A stretch of DNA of 64,000 bases from LMUY01 sp964244655 (GTDB lineage Bacteria; Pseudomonadota; Alphaproteobacteria; Acetobacterales; Acetobacteraceae). The position numbers and the translations under genes were made by a program. The stretch is taken from the NCBI GenBank assembly GCA_964244655.1, contig CAXTJU010000007.1, forward strand, positions 7,215-71,214, given 5' to 3'. Below the pieces are notes generated by a model. That model saw nothing but the letters and a program-made list of their open reading frames with translations, was not told the origin of the DNA and made no database searches. Positions 34,842-43,832 of the stretch are shown here, piece after piece (the stretch's first letter is position 1; every line of letters starts with the position of its first letter).

Positions 34842-35747
34842 TTAGACCTCAAGCCGGCGCGCGATGCTGCGCACCAGGAAGAATGCCACGATGTTCGCCA
34901 GGATGATCGCCACCACGCCGCCGGCCGAGGCGCCGCCGATGTCGTATTGCAGCAGCGCCTTGGCGTAGATCAGGAAAGCCAGGTTGGTCGTGGCGTTGCC
35001 GGGCCCGCCGGAGGTTGTAACGTAGATTTCCGCGAACACCGTCAGCAGGAAGATCGTCTCGATCATCACCACCACGCTGATCGCCCGGGACAGATGCGGC
35101 AGGGTGATGAACACGAACTGCGCCACCACGCCGGCTCCGTCCATCCGCGCGGCCTCCCGCTGCTCGTGGCTGAGCGACTGCACCGCGGTCAGCAGGATCA
35201 GCAACGCGAAGGGCAGCCACTCCCACGACACGATGCCGATGACGGAGGCGAGCGGGAACTGCGCGAACCAATCCACCGGCTCTGCGCCGAACGCGCGGAA
35301 CACGACGCTGAGCACGCCATAGATCGGATGCATCAGCAGGTTTTTCCAAATCAGCGCGCTGACCGTCGGCATGATGAAGAATGGCGAGATGGCCAGCACC
35401 CGGGCAATGTTGCGCCCGGGGAAGTCCTGGTCGAACAGCACGGCCAGCAAGGTGCCGAGCCCCACGGTGATGACCAGCACGGCCGCCAGCAGCACCAGCG
35501 TGTTGCGCAACGAGACCCAGAAATCCGGCTCCGTCACCAGGAACCGGTAGTTGTCGAACCCGGCGAACCCGGCCGTCTCCGGGCTGATCAGGTTGTAGTA
35601 CTGGAACGAGAACCACAGCGTCAGCGCCAGCGGCACGATCATCCACGCCAGCAACACCAGCACGGAGGGCATCACCAGCCACGACCCAGCCCGCGTCGCG
35701 GAGGCGGGCGTCGCCTCCGCGACGCGGGCAAGGGCCGTGGCTGACAT
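34842..35747 (-). CDS. smoF: Polyol ABC transporter permease (MalF type)
   Basis: Inner-membrane permease (301 residues, about six helices) pairing with SmoG. EAA loop EAARMDGAGVVAQFVFITLP. The N-terminal cytoplasmic stretch is short, unlike E. coli MalF, which fits the sorbitol/mannitol group. The ATG at 35747 lies one base after the binding-protein stop. The stop codon faces repeat copy B. Confidence 0.93.
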   Translation of the reverse strand: MSATALARVAEATPASATRAGSWLVMPSVLVLLAWMIVPLALTLWFSFQYYNLISPETAGFAGFDNYRFLVTEPDFWVSLRNTLVLLAAVLVITVGLGTLLAVLFDQDFPGRNIARVLAISPFFIMPTVSALIWKNLLMHPIYGVLSVVFRAFGAEPVDWFAQFPLASVIGIVSWEWLPFALLILLTAVQSLSHEQREAARMDGAGVVAQFVFITLPHLSRAISVVVMIETIFLLTVFAEIYVTTSGGPGNATTNLAFLIYAKALLQYDIGGASAGGVVAIILANIVAFFLVRSIARRLEV

Positions 35748-35748
35748 G

Positions 35749-37077
<1,329 letters not shown>

Positions 37078-37084
37078 AGGCGGT

Positions 37085-37090
37085 CCTCCC
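37085..37090 (-). promoter_or_regulatory. Ribosome-binding site fixing the smoE TTG start
   Basis: The plus strand reads CCTCCC, mRNA GGGAGG, seven bases before TTG 37077, the codon that places the signal peptide correctly. Confidence 0.7.
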
Positions 37091-37119
37091 AAGTGTGCCG
37101 CGCCATTTGGGCGGCGAAT

Positions 37120-37159
37120 TGTGAACAGCCTCTCATTCCCGTGTGAACCCGTCAACGGG
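37120..37159. promoter_or_regulatory. Candidate smo operon control region
   Basis: TGTGAAC occurs twice in direct orientation (37120-37126 and 37142-37148), 22 bases apart, about two helical turns. A CCCGT-CA-ACGGG dyad (37148-37159) adjoins the second copy and contains TTGACG on the minus strand as a possible -35. It lies 43-82 bases upstream of smoE. The regulator is unknown. Confidence 0.4.
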
Positions 37160-37163
37160 CATT

Positions 37164-37182
37164 CGGCGGCGTGGTGCCGCCG
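37164..37182 (-). terminator. GC hairpin after the SGNH gene
   Basis: CGGCGGC and GCCGCCG arms with a five-base loop, 18 bases beyond the stop of the minus-strand gene at 37201. No T-run. It would separate that transcript from the smoE promoter. Confidence 0.3.
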
Positions 37183-37200
37183 GGCCTGCATCGGCTCAGC

Positions 37201-38580
37201 CTACTCGCACCAGCCTTGCCGTCGGCGCGGTCGCACCGCCCGCATCGATTGGCGCGGTCGCGCCGCCCGGATCAACCCCAGCCCGGCCAAGCCGACGCCG
37301 AGCAAGGCCAGGGAGGCCGGCTCCGGCACCGCGTTGCCGGCTTGCAGGGTCTGCTCCGCCGCAGCCGCCAGCTCGGCTGCGACCGGGGCGGAGATGCCGA
37401 GCGCCTGCGACGCGGAGCCGGCGAAGCCTGGGTCGGAGGGGTTGACCTCCGCGGCCAGGGTCTCGGGGTCGAGGCCGGTGATCGAGCCGAACAGCATCAG
37501 GGCATTCAGGTAGTCGCCATAGACGCTGGGGTGGTAGCCGATCGGCACCGTGCAGCAGGCCAGCAACGGGTCGCTGTCCCACAGATCGACCTGGCCGCCG
37601 GGTTCGTCGGCCAGGAACGGGTCTTGTTGCGCGATCCCCTGGTTGATCGCGGTGACCCAGGCATCCCCGTCCAACGCCGCCTTTACCTGGCTGGTGCCCG
37701 GGTTGGCGGCGGCGTAGGCGGCCGCCTCGCCCACGTAGGCGCCGTGCAGGTCGGACGCCATCGCCGCGATCGGGTCCGCGTCGCCGACATAGGGCGCGTA
37801 GGCCTTGTTGCCGCCCTGCTGCGCCACGGTGCTGGAGCCGAACAGGGGCGCGTTCGGGTTGCTGCTGGCGTAGCCGTAGGCGGCGAGCGGCGGCGTCTCG
37901 GCCAAGGTTACCGCGGCGTAGGGCACGCCGGCCGCCTTGTCGGCCGCGTCGATGCCGTGGATGAGGCCGTTGACGCCGGACGCGAAGCTGGCCGGCTTGC
38001 CGCGCGTCGGCACGCTTTGGCCGTTCACGGTGATCGTGGCGGGGAGCGGCTGGAAGCTCTGGTCCTGCAGCACGACCTGGCTGTACTTCGCGCTCTCGAT
38101 CAGCGGCAGGTCGCCGGCCTCCGAGCCGGCATTGCCCAGGTAGCCGGTCAGGGTGGCGCTGCTGACGGCGATCAGCGACACGTTGTAGCTCAGCCCGGCT
38201 TCCTTGGTCATCTGCAGGAAGATGCCGGCCACGCCTCCGAACGGCCCCACCTCGGTGTACTGCGCCGCGGGGTTGGCTTGCAGAGTGGCCAGCTGCTGGC
38301 TCACGGTGGCGCCCGGCGTGTTGGCGCTGGTTGGCGTGACCGCCACCGCGCCCTCGACGCCGGAGCATGGCAGGCTTGGGCACAGCAGGTCGTGGACCAC
38401 GTCGGTTCCCGGCGCATTGCCGGGTCCGGCGTTGTAGTTCAGCGCGGGCGGGTAGCGTCCGTGGGTGAAACTGTCGCCGACGAACAGGATGTCGATTGGA
38501 TCGGCCTGCGCCGCCTGGCTACCCAGGATGGCCAGCCCCGCGGTTGCGATCAGATGCCTCAAGGCTGTTCGGCACGTCAT
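37201..38580 (-). CDS. SGNH hydrolase-like protein with PEP-CTERM tag
   Basis: A 459-residue exported protein. The signal peptide is RHLIATAGLAILGSQAAQA. It is followed at once by IDILFVGDSFTHGRYPP, the GDS block of SGNH/GDSL hydrolases; a late GYHPSVYGDYLNALMLFG supplies a block V-like His. A PEP-CTERM tag (VPEPASLALLGVGLAGLGLI) lies near the end but is followed by a longer than usual Arg-rich tail (RAARPRQSMRAVRPRRRQGW). Predicted role: an esterase or acyl/acetyl hydrolase acting on extracellular polymer. Start ATG 38580 has GGAG upstream. It separates the smo operon from mtlK. The hydrolase call is by motif only. Confidence 0.72.
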   Translation of the reverse strand: MTCRTALRHLIATAGLAILGSQAAQADPIDILFVGDSFTHGRYPPALNYNAGPGNAPGTDVVHDLLCPSLPCSGVEGAVAVTPTSANTPGATVSQQLATLQANPAAQYTEVGPFGGVAGIFLQMTKEAGLSYNVSLIAVSSATLTGYLGNAGSEAGDLPLIESAKYSQVVLQDQSFQPLPATITVNGQSVPTRGKPASFASGVNGLIHGIDAADKAAGVPYAAVTLAETPPLAAYGYASSNPNAPLFGSSTVAQQGGNKAYAPYVGDADPIAAMASDLHGAYVGEAAAYAAANPGTSQVKAALDGDAWVTAINQGIAQQDPFLADEPGGQVDLWDSDPLLACCTVPIGYHPSVYGDYLNALMLFGSITGLDPETLAAEVNPSDPGFAGSASQALGISAPVAAELAAAAEQTLQAGNAVPEPASLALLGVGLAGLGLIRAARPRQSMRAVRPRRRQGWCE

Positions 38581-38679
38581 GTGAGGCTCCTGCTTGCGCC
38601 GGCATCGCTGCAACATCGCAGGACCTCGGCGTCGCTCAACTCCAGTTGCACGCGAGCGGGCTTGGGTGGCCTGCGCCGC

Positions 38680-40161
38680 TCAGAAGCCCTGCTCGCGCGC
38701 CGCCGCCGCCAGGGTGGCGCGGCTGCCGTCGGCGTAGAGCATGGTCAGCCAATGCTCCACCGGCGCGATCAGCCGCTCGTCCGCCCCCGCGTCGCCGAAC
38801 AGCTGCGTGATGCCCAGCAACAGGCGCGGGTCCGGCCCGCCTTCCACGGCCTTCTCCCGCAGCAGCGCCGCCAACGGGTGGCGCACGTCGATCGGCTGGC
38901 CCTGCTCGTCCTCGCCGCGGACCCGGCGCAGCCACGCCGCCAAGGCCAGGCCCAGCAGCGCCACCGGCTGGTCCGCCGCCAGCCGGTCGCGGATCGGATC
39001 GACCAGCACGTTGAGCGGCGCGTCCGTGTTGACCCGCTCCACCGTGTCCTTGATGGCCGTGTTGCCGAACCGCCGCACCAGCGTCGCCTTGTAGGCGGCC
39101 AGGTCGATGCCGGGCACCGGCAGCAGGGTCGGCTCCGTCTCCCGGTCCATCAGCGCCACCATGAAGCGGGTGATCAGCGGGTCCGCCATCGCCTCGTCGA
39201 TCGTGACGTAGCCGGCCAGCCGCCCCATGCCGGACACGGCCAGGTGGCTGGCGTTAAGCAGGCGCAGCTTCATGAACTCGTACGGCGCCACGTCCGCCAC
39301 GAACTGGGCGCCGACCCGCTCGTACGGCGGCCGGCCGGCGGGGAAGCGGTCCTCGATCACCCATTGCGTGAAGGTCTCGGCGAACACCGGCCAGCGGTCG
39401 TCGATGCCGTGCTCCTCGGCCAGCTTCGCCACGTCGGCGGCGGCGGTGACGGGGGTGATGCGGTCCACCATGGTGGAGGGGAAGCTGCCGTGCTCGGCGA
39501 TCCAGGCGGCGAGCGCCGGGTCGCGCAGCTCGGCCAGCGCCAGCACCGCGCGCCGCAGCACCTCGCCGTTGTGCTGGATGTTGTCGCAGCTCATGGCGGT
39601 GAACGGCGCCGCCCCGGCGTCGCGGCGGCGGCGGTAGGCCTCGACGACGATGCCGATGGCGCTGCGCGGCTGCTCCGGCTGCGCCAGGTCGGCGCGGACC
39701 AGCGCGTTGTCCGGGTCGAGCCGCTTGGTCGAGCGGTTGAGGCAATAGCCGTTCTCCGTCACCGTCAGGCTGACGATGCGGATGCCGGGCTGGTCGATCG
39801 CGTCCAGCAGGGCGGCGCTCGACTCGCCGGCGAACACCACGGCGGCCAGCGAGCCGATCACGGTGATGCACTGGGCGTCCGAGCTGCGCTCCACCAGGGT
39901 GTAGAGGCCGTCCTGCGGCTGCAGGCTGTCGGCCATCCGCTTGTCGCCCGGCAGCAGCCCGGCGCCGACGATGCCCCATTGCAGCAGCGCCGGGTCGCGG
40001 TCCATCAGGTCGTGGGTGTAGCGGGCCATGTGCGCGCGGTGAAAGTTGCCGAGGCCCAGGTGGACGATGCCGGGCGTGACCTGCGCCGGGTCGAACCGCG
40101 GCGGGTTCACCGGCGGCGGCAGGTGGGCGAGGCTGGCGCGGTTGAGCTGGACGGCTGGCAT
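38680..40161 (-). CDS. mtlK: Mannitol 2-dehydrogenase
   Basis: Long-chain polyol dehydrogenase (493 residues) oxidising D-mannitol to fructose, or D-arabitol to xylulose, with NAD in the cytoplasm. N-terminal Rossmann part with GIVHLGLGNFHRAHMARYTH, then LTVTENGYC, MSCDNIQHNGE, MVDRITP and the catalytic Lys in FMKLRLLNASHLAV. GGGAGAA lies before ATG 40161. It probably feeds the xylulokinase and transporter of the smo operon, although an unrelated PEP-CTERM gene lies between. Confidence 0.94.
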   Translation of the reverse strand: MPAVQLNRASLAHLPPPVNPPRFDPAQVTPGIVHLGLGNFHRAHMARYTHDLMDRDPALLQWGIVGAGLLPGDKRMADSLQPQDGLYTLVERSSDAQCITVIGSLAAVVFAGESSAALLDAIDQPGIRIVSLTVTENGYCLNRSTKRLDPDNALVRADLAQPEQPRSAIGIVVEAYRRRRDAGAAPFTAMSCDNIQHNGEVLRRAVLALAELRDPALAAWIAEHGSFPSTMVDRITPVTAAADVAKLAEEHGIDDRWPVFAETFTQWVIEDRFPAGRPPYERVGAQFVADVAPYEFMKLRLLNASHLAVSGMGRLAGYVTIDEAMADPLITRFMVALMDRETEPTLLPVPGIDLAAYKATLVRRFGNTAIKDTVERVNTDAPLNVLVDPIRDRLAADQPVALLGLALAAWLRRVRGEDEQGQPIDVRHPLAALLREKAVEGGPDPRLLLGITQLFGDAGADERLIAPVEHWLTMLYADGSRATLAAAAREQGF

Positions 40162-40265
40162 GGCGGTTCTCCCGCCCCCTGTCTCGCCCAGCCCGCGCCC
40201 GGCGGCAACCGGTGACGCTTGCTGCGTCCTGCGCTACCACGCCGCTCCCCAGCGCAGGCAGCCCC

Positions 40266-41528
40266 GTGGCGACCATCCTCGGCATCGACTTCGGCACCAC
40301 CAACAGCGTCATCGCCGCCCTCGACACCGGCACGCGCCAGCTCCGCACGGTGCGCTTCGCGGCTGGGGACGGCGAGCAGGACGTGTTCCGCTCCCTGCTG
40401 TGCTTCTGGCAGGACGGGGCGGGCGGCCTGCGCCATGCCGCAGGCCCTACGGCGATCGAGAGCTACCTGGAGGACCCGCTGGACAGCCGGCTGGTCATGT
40501 CGCTGAAAAGCCACCTGGCCAGCCGCAGCTTCACCGGCACCACGCTGATGGGGCGGCAATGGACGCTGCCGGCGCTGGTCGGCCTGTTCCTGCGCGCGTT
40601 GCTCGCTGCCGCCCGGCTGGACCCGGCGGGAGCGCGAATCATCGCCGGCCGCCCCGTCCGCTTCGCCGGCGACGGCGCGGACGACGCGTTCGGCGAGGCC
40701 CGGCTGCGCGCCGCCTTCGCCGAGGCGGGGCTGCCGCAGATCGACGTGGCGCTGGAGCCGGAGGCTGCCGGCTACGGCTTCACCCGCGGGCTGACCGCGC
40801 CGGCCACCGTGCTGGTGGGCGATTTCGGCGGCGGCACCAGCGACTTCTCCGTGCTGCGCTTCGACCCCGCCGGCACGCCGCGGGTGACGGCGCTGGGCCG
40901 CGCCGGCGTCGGCATCGCGGGCGACGCGTTCGACGCCCGCATCATGGACCGCGTGGTGGCGCCGCTGCTGGGCAAAGGCAGCTCCTACGCGCCCTGGGGC
41001 ACCGCCCTGCCCGTCCCCGCCGAGTGGTACGCCGCCTTCGCCCGCTGGCACCGCCTCTCGCTGATGCGCAGCCCGCGCACCCTGCGCGACATCGCCGAGG
41101 TCCGCCGCACCGCCGATGCGCCGGAGCGGCTGGACCATCTGCGCCAGTTGATCGAGGACGAGCAGGGCTACGGGCTGTATCGCGCCGTGTCCGCCGCGAA
41201 GGCCGCCCTGTCGGCCGCGGACAGCACCGTGCTGTCGTTCCGCCACGCCGGCTTCGTGGTGGAGCAGAAGGTGACCCGGCGTGCCTTCGAGGGCTGGATC
41301 GAGCCGGATTTGCGCCGCATGGACGCGGCCGTGGGCGAGGCGCTGGCGGCGGCGGGGGTGGCGGCGGTGGACCGGGTGTTCCTGACGGGCGGCACGTCCT
41401 ACGTGCCGGCGGTGCGGGCGCTGTTCGCGCGGCGGTTCGGGGCGGAGGCGGTGTCGGGCGGCGGCGAGTTCGTGTCGGTGGCGACGGGGTTGGCGCTGAT
41501 CGGGGCGGATCGTATGGGGTCAAGCTGA
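40266..41528 (+). CDS. Hsp70-like protein (YegD type)
   Basis: A 420-residue actin-fold ATPase related to YegD/DnaK. Phosphate 1 motif ILGIDFGTTNSVIAALD, phosphate 2 LVGDFGGGTSDFSVLRF, and adenosine motif VFLTGGTSYVPAVRALF. It lacks the C-terminal substrate-binding lid of DnaK. YegD proteins are poorly characterised chaperone relatives. GTG 40266 starts the family N-terminus; an in-frame GTG at 40212 is a weaker possibility. It is divergent from mtlK. Confidence 0.88.
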   Translation: MATILGIDFGTTNSVIAALDTGTRQLRTVRFAAGDGEQDVFRSLLCFWQDGAGGLRHAAGPTAIESYLEDPLDSRLVMSLKSHLASRSFTGTTLMGRQWTLPALVGLFLRALLAAARLDPAGARIIAGRPVRFAGDGADDAFGEARLRAAFAEAGLPQIDVALEPEAAGYGFTRGLTAPATVLVGDFGGGTSDFSVLRFDPAGTPRVTALGRAGVGIAGDAFDARIMDRVVAPLLGKGSSYAPWGTALPVPAEWYAAFARWHRLSLMRSPRTLRDIAEVRRTADAPERLDHLRQLIEDEQGYGLYRAVSAAKAALSAADSTVLSFRHAGFVVEQKVTRRAFEGWIEPDLRRMDAAVGEALAAAGVAAVDRVFLTGGTSYVPAVRALFARRFGAEAVSGGGEFVSVATGLALIGADRMGSS

Positions 41529-41570
41529 AACGGGCGCGGCATTAGGATGGTCTTGACCGTTAACCGTCTG

Positions 41571-41691
41571 AAGCAAGGTCGGGCTCTGCCCGAACCCGCC
41601 AAAGGCCGGTCGGCCCTTGGAACCCTTAACGATTGTATTCCAAAGCCTCAGGCTTTGTTGGGGTCCAGGGGCAAAGCCCCTGGCCTTGCTT
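41571..41691. repeat. Structured intergenic element E, bounded by 8-bp inverted repeats
   Basis: AAGCAAGG (41571-41578) and CCTTGCTT (41684-41691) enclose four hairpins: 41579-41593 (TCGGGC/GCCCGA), 41599-41620 (CCAAAGGCC/GGCCCTTGG, one mismatch), 41642-41656 (AAAGCC/GGCTTT) and 41665-41683 (CCAGGGGC/GCCCCTGG). It resembles the modular repeats A-D in style but not in sequence. It lies between two convergent genes, the usual place for a bidirectional terminator. Confidence 0.7.
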
Positions 41692-41730
41692 CACGATTGA
41701 TCGTCCTCAAAGGCCGTTGTTATCAAGCCC

Positions 41731-42747
41731 TCAGGCGATGGCCTTGGACAGGAAATCCGTGTTCATCGCCTTCTGGTACGCGTCGGCGCCGGGCACCTTC
41801 TTGATGCCGCCCTGGTCCACCATGAAGTCCGCCGTCGCCTTGAGCATGTGGGCGATCCTTCCCGGACTCTGCGCGTCCCCGCCCAGCCAATCCGGGCTGA
41901 CCTGCTCGTCCAGCGGCACGAAGGCGTATTGCCGCATGTCCGCCAGCGTCACCGCCGGGTCCAGCCCGACCTGCCCGGCGACGATGGCGGCGGCCTGCTC
42001 CGGCTGCGCGCGGTAGGCCGCCAAGGCGCGGGCATAGGCCTTGAGGAAGCCGGTCACCGCGTCCGGATAGGAGGACGCGAAGCCCTGGCGCGCCACGATC
42101 AGGTCGGCGATGGCGTAGCCTGCCTGGTCCAGCGCCTGCCAGGTCGGATACAGCACCCCGCCCTGCGCGAGCAGTTGGCTCTTGGCGGGGGACCAGACGT
42201 AGGCGGCGTCGATCTCCCCCTTGGCCCAGGCGGCGGCGATGCGGGGCGGGCGGGCGTCGAGCAGCGTCACCTTCTCCCGGGTCAGGCCGTTGAGCTTCAT
42301 GAACGCGAGCAGGCGGTAGTGGCTGGTCGAGCCGAACGGCGTCGCCACAACCTTGCCCACGAAGTCCTCCGGCGAGCGGATGTTGCGCGAGGCGCGGACG
42401 GTCATCTCCTCCGCCGGGCCGATCGCGTCCACCACGCCGATCACCTGGTAGGGCAGCTTCTGCGCAATGCCCGCAGCGACCGCGGCGGAGCCGATGCCCA
42501 GGCCGATGTCGCAGGCGTCGGCGGTGACGACGACGTTGACGTCGGTTCCGCTGCCCATCGGCTGCCAGTTGATGCGGCTGGCGGTGCCCTCCTCGAACCA
42601 GCCCTGCATCTTGGCCAGCATGGTGGGCTTGGTCTCGGTGAAGAAGGCGACGTTCGCCACCTCCGGCGAGTCCGCCCGCGCCCGCCCCGCCAGGGCCAGC
42701 CCTCCCGCGCCAGCCAGGGCGAGGCGCCGGGTGATCGTGATCGGCAT
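41731..42747 (-). CDS. TauA/SsuA-type ABC substrate-binding protein, orphan
   Basis: Periplasmic binding protein (338 residues) of the taurine/sulfonate/nitrate (TauA, NMT1-like) family. Twin-Arg-type signal TRRLALAGAGGLALAGRARA. Mature landmarks are KMQGWFEEGTASRINWQPMG, VTADACDIGLGIGSAAVAAG, VVATPFGSTSHYRLLAFMKL and GEIDAAYVWSPAKSQLL, close to TauA-like binders. The substrate could be taurine, another sulfonate or a small organic ligand. Strong GGAGG site before ATG 42747. No permease or ATPase gene is next to it, which is unusual; the neighbour upstream is a D-2-hydroxyacid dehydrogenase with an 11-base gap. Confidence 0.88.
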   Translation of the reverse strand: MPITITRRLALAGAGGLALAGRARADSPEVANVAFFTETKPTMLAKMQGWFEEGTASRINWQPMGSGTDVNVVVTADACDIGLGIGSAAVAAGIAQKLPYQVIGVVDAIGPAEEMTVRASRNIRSPEDFVGKVVATPFGSTSHYRLLAFMKLNGLTREKVTLLDARPPRIAAAWAKGEIDAAYVWSPAKSQLLAQGGVLYPTWQALDQAGYAIADLIVARQGFASSYPDAVTGFLKAYARALAAYRAQPEQAAAIVAGQVGLDPAVTLADMRQYAFVPLDEQVSPDWLGGDAQSPGRIAHMLKATADFMVDQGGIKKVPGADAYQKAMNTDFLSKAIA

Positions 42748-42758
42748 GGCTGACCTCC

Positions 42759-43736
42759 TCAGTAACCGCGGGCCGGGTCGAACAGGTTGGGCAGCGTCTC
42801 GCCCGCCTGGTAGGCCGCCACGTTGCGCAGGAACACGTCCAGGCTGCGGGCGTCGTAGGCCGCCGGGTCGTCGCTGGAGACGTGCGGCGTCATCACCAGG
42901 TTGCGCGTCGTCCACAGGCGATGGCCCGGCGGCACCGGCTCCGGCACGAACACGTCCAGCACGGCGCCGGACAGCGCGCCCGCATCCAGCGCGTCGCACA
43001 GCGCGTCCTGGTCCAGCAGCGCGCCGCGGCCGATGTTGACCACGGCGGCGCCGGGCGGCAGCAGGCCGATGCGACGGGCATCGAGCAAATTGCGGGTGGC
43101 CGGCGTCAGCGGGCAGGCCAGCACCAGGAACTCGGTTCCGGGCAGCGCCGCGTCCAGCTCGGCGGACGGCAGCACGCGCTGGCACGCCGGGTGCGGCGCG
43201 GGGCGGGCGCGCACGCCGGTGACGGCCATGCCGAAGCGGGCGGCGTGCTCGGCGATGGCGCCGCCGAGGCTGCCCAGGCCCACCACAGTGACCCGGCGAT
43301 CTGCCAGGATGCTGGCCTGCCGCCGCTGCCACACGCCGGCGCGCTGCTGCGCCAGCAGGGCGGGCAGGTGGTTGGCCAGCATCAGCAGGGCCATGAGGCC
43401 GTACTCGCCCGCCTTCGGCCCGTGCACGCCGCGGTTGTTCAGCACCGCCACGCCAGGGGGCAGGCTGGCGAACGGCACCGAGTCCAGCCCGGCGGAGGAG
43501 CAGAACAGCAGCTTCAGGGCAGGCGCGTCGGCAGGGAACAGGGCCTTGGTGTCGCTGGCCGCCATCACGGTCGCTTCGGCATCGGCCATGGCGGCGGCGA
43601 ACTCCTCCGGCGTGGCGCCGAAGCTCACGCGGTGCCGGTCCGTGGGCAGCCCGGCACGGGCCAGGGCCTGCGTCCATTTGTCGGCCGTGATCGCCTGGGT
43701 ATTGGCGCTCGGCGGGTTCTGGACGTGAATGCGCAT
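42759..43736 (-). CDS. D-2-hydroxyacid dehydrogenase family protein
   Basis: NAD-dependent dehydrogenase (325 residues) reducing 2-keto acids or oxidising D-2-hydroxy acids. Rossmann motif VVGLGSLGGAIAEHAARFG. The catalytic Arg is in VVNIGRGALLDQDAL, Glu in DVFVPEPVPPGHRLW and His in LVMTPHVSS. Preceding GVHGPKAGEYGLMALLML is typical. The start ATG 43736 matches the family N-terminus; the longer in-frame reading to 43820 crosses the operator-like palindromes. It is 11 bases before the orphan binding protein and divergent from the Gfo/Idh gene. Confidence 0.92.
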   Translation of the reverse strand: MRIHVQNPPSANTQAITADKWTQALARAGLPTDRHRVSFGATPEEFAAAMADAEATVMAASDTKALFPADAPALKLLFCSSAGLDSVPFASLPPGVAVLNNRGVHGPKAGEYGLMALLMLANHLPALLAQQRAGVWQRRQASILADRRVTVVGLGSLGGAIAEHAARFGMAVTGVRARPAPHPACQRVLPSAELDAALPGTEFLVLACPLTPATRNLLDARRIGLLPPGAAVVNIGRGALLDQDALCDALDAGALSGAVLDVFVPEPVPPGHRLWTTRNLVMTPHVSSDDPAAYDARSLDVFLRNVAAYQAGETLPNLFDPARGY

Positions 43737-43769
43737 GGAAACGTTCGCTCCGCCGAATGTGAGGCCGCC

Positions 43770-43802
43770 TGCTGCGCAGCACAACGCGCGCGGCGCGCGT
43801 TG
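43770..43802. promoter_or_regulatory. Adjacent palindromes in a divergent promoter region
   Basis: TGCTGCGCAGCA (43770-43781), a perfect 12-base palindrome, is followed directly by a 21-base dyad (43782-43802) with perfect ten-base arms CAACGCGCGC/GCGCGCGTTG around a central G. They occupy the 96 bases between the D-2-hydroxyacid dehydrogenase gene and the Gfo/Idh gene and would suit a dimeric repressor controlling one or both. Confidence 0.5.
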
Positions 43803-43832
43803 GCTGCCGAGCCGCACCACAAGGAAATCGCC

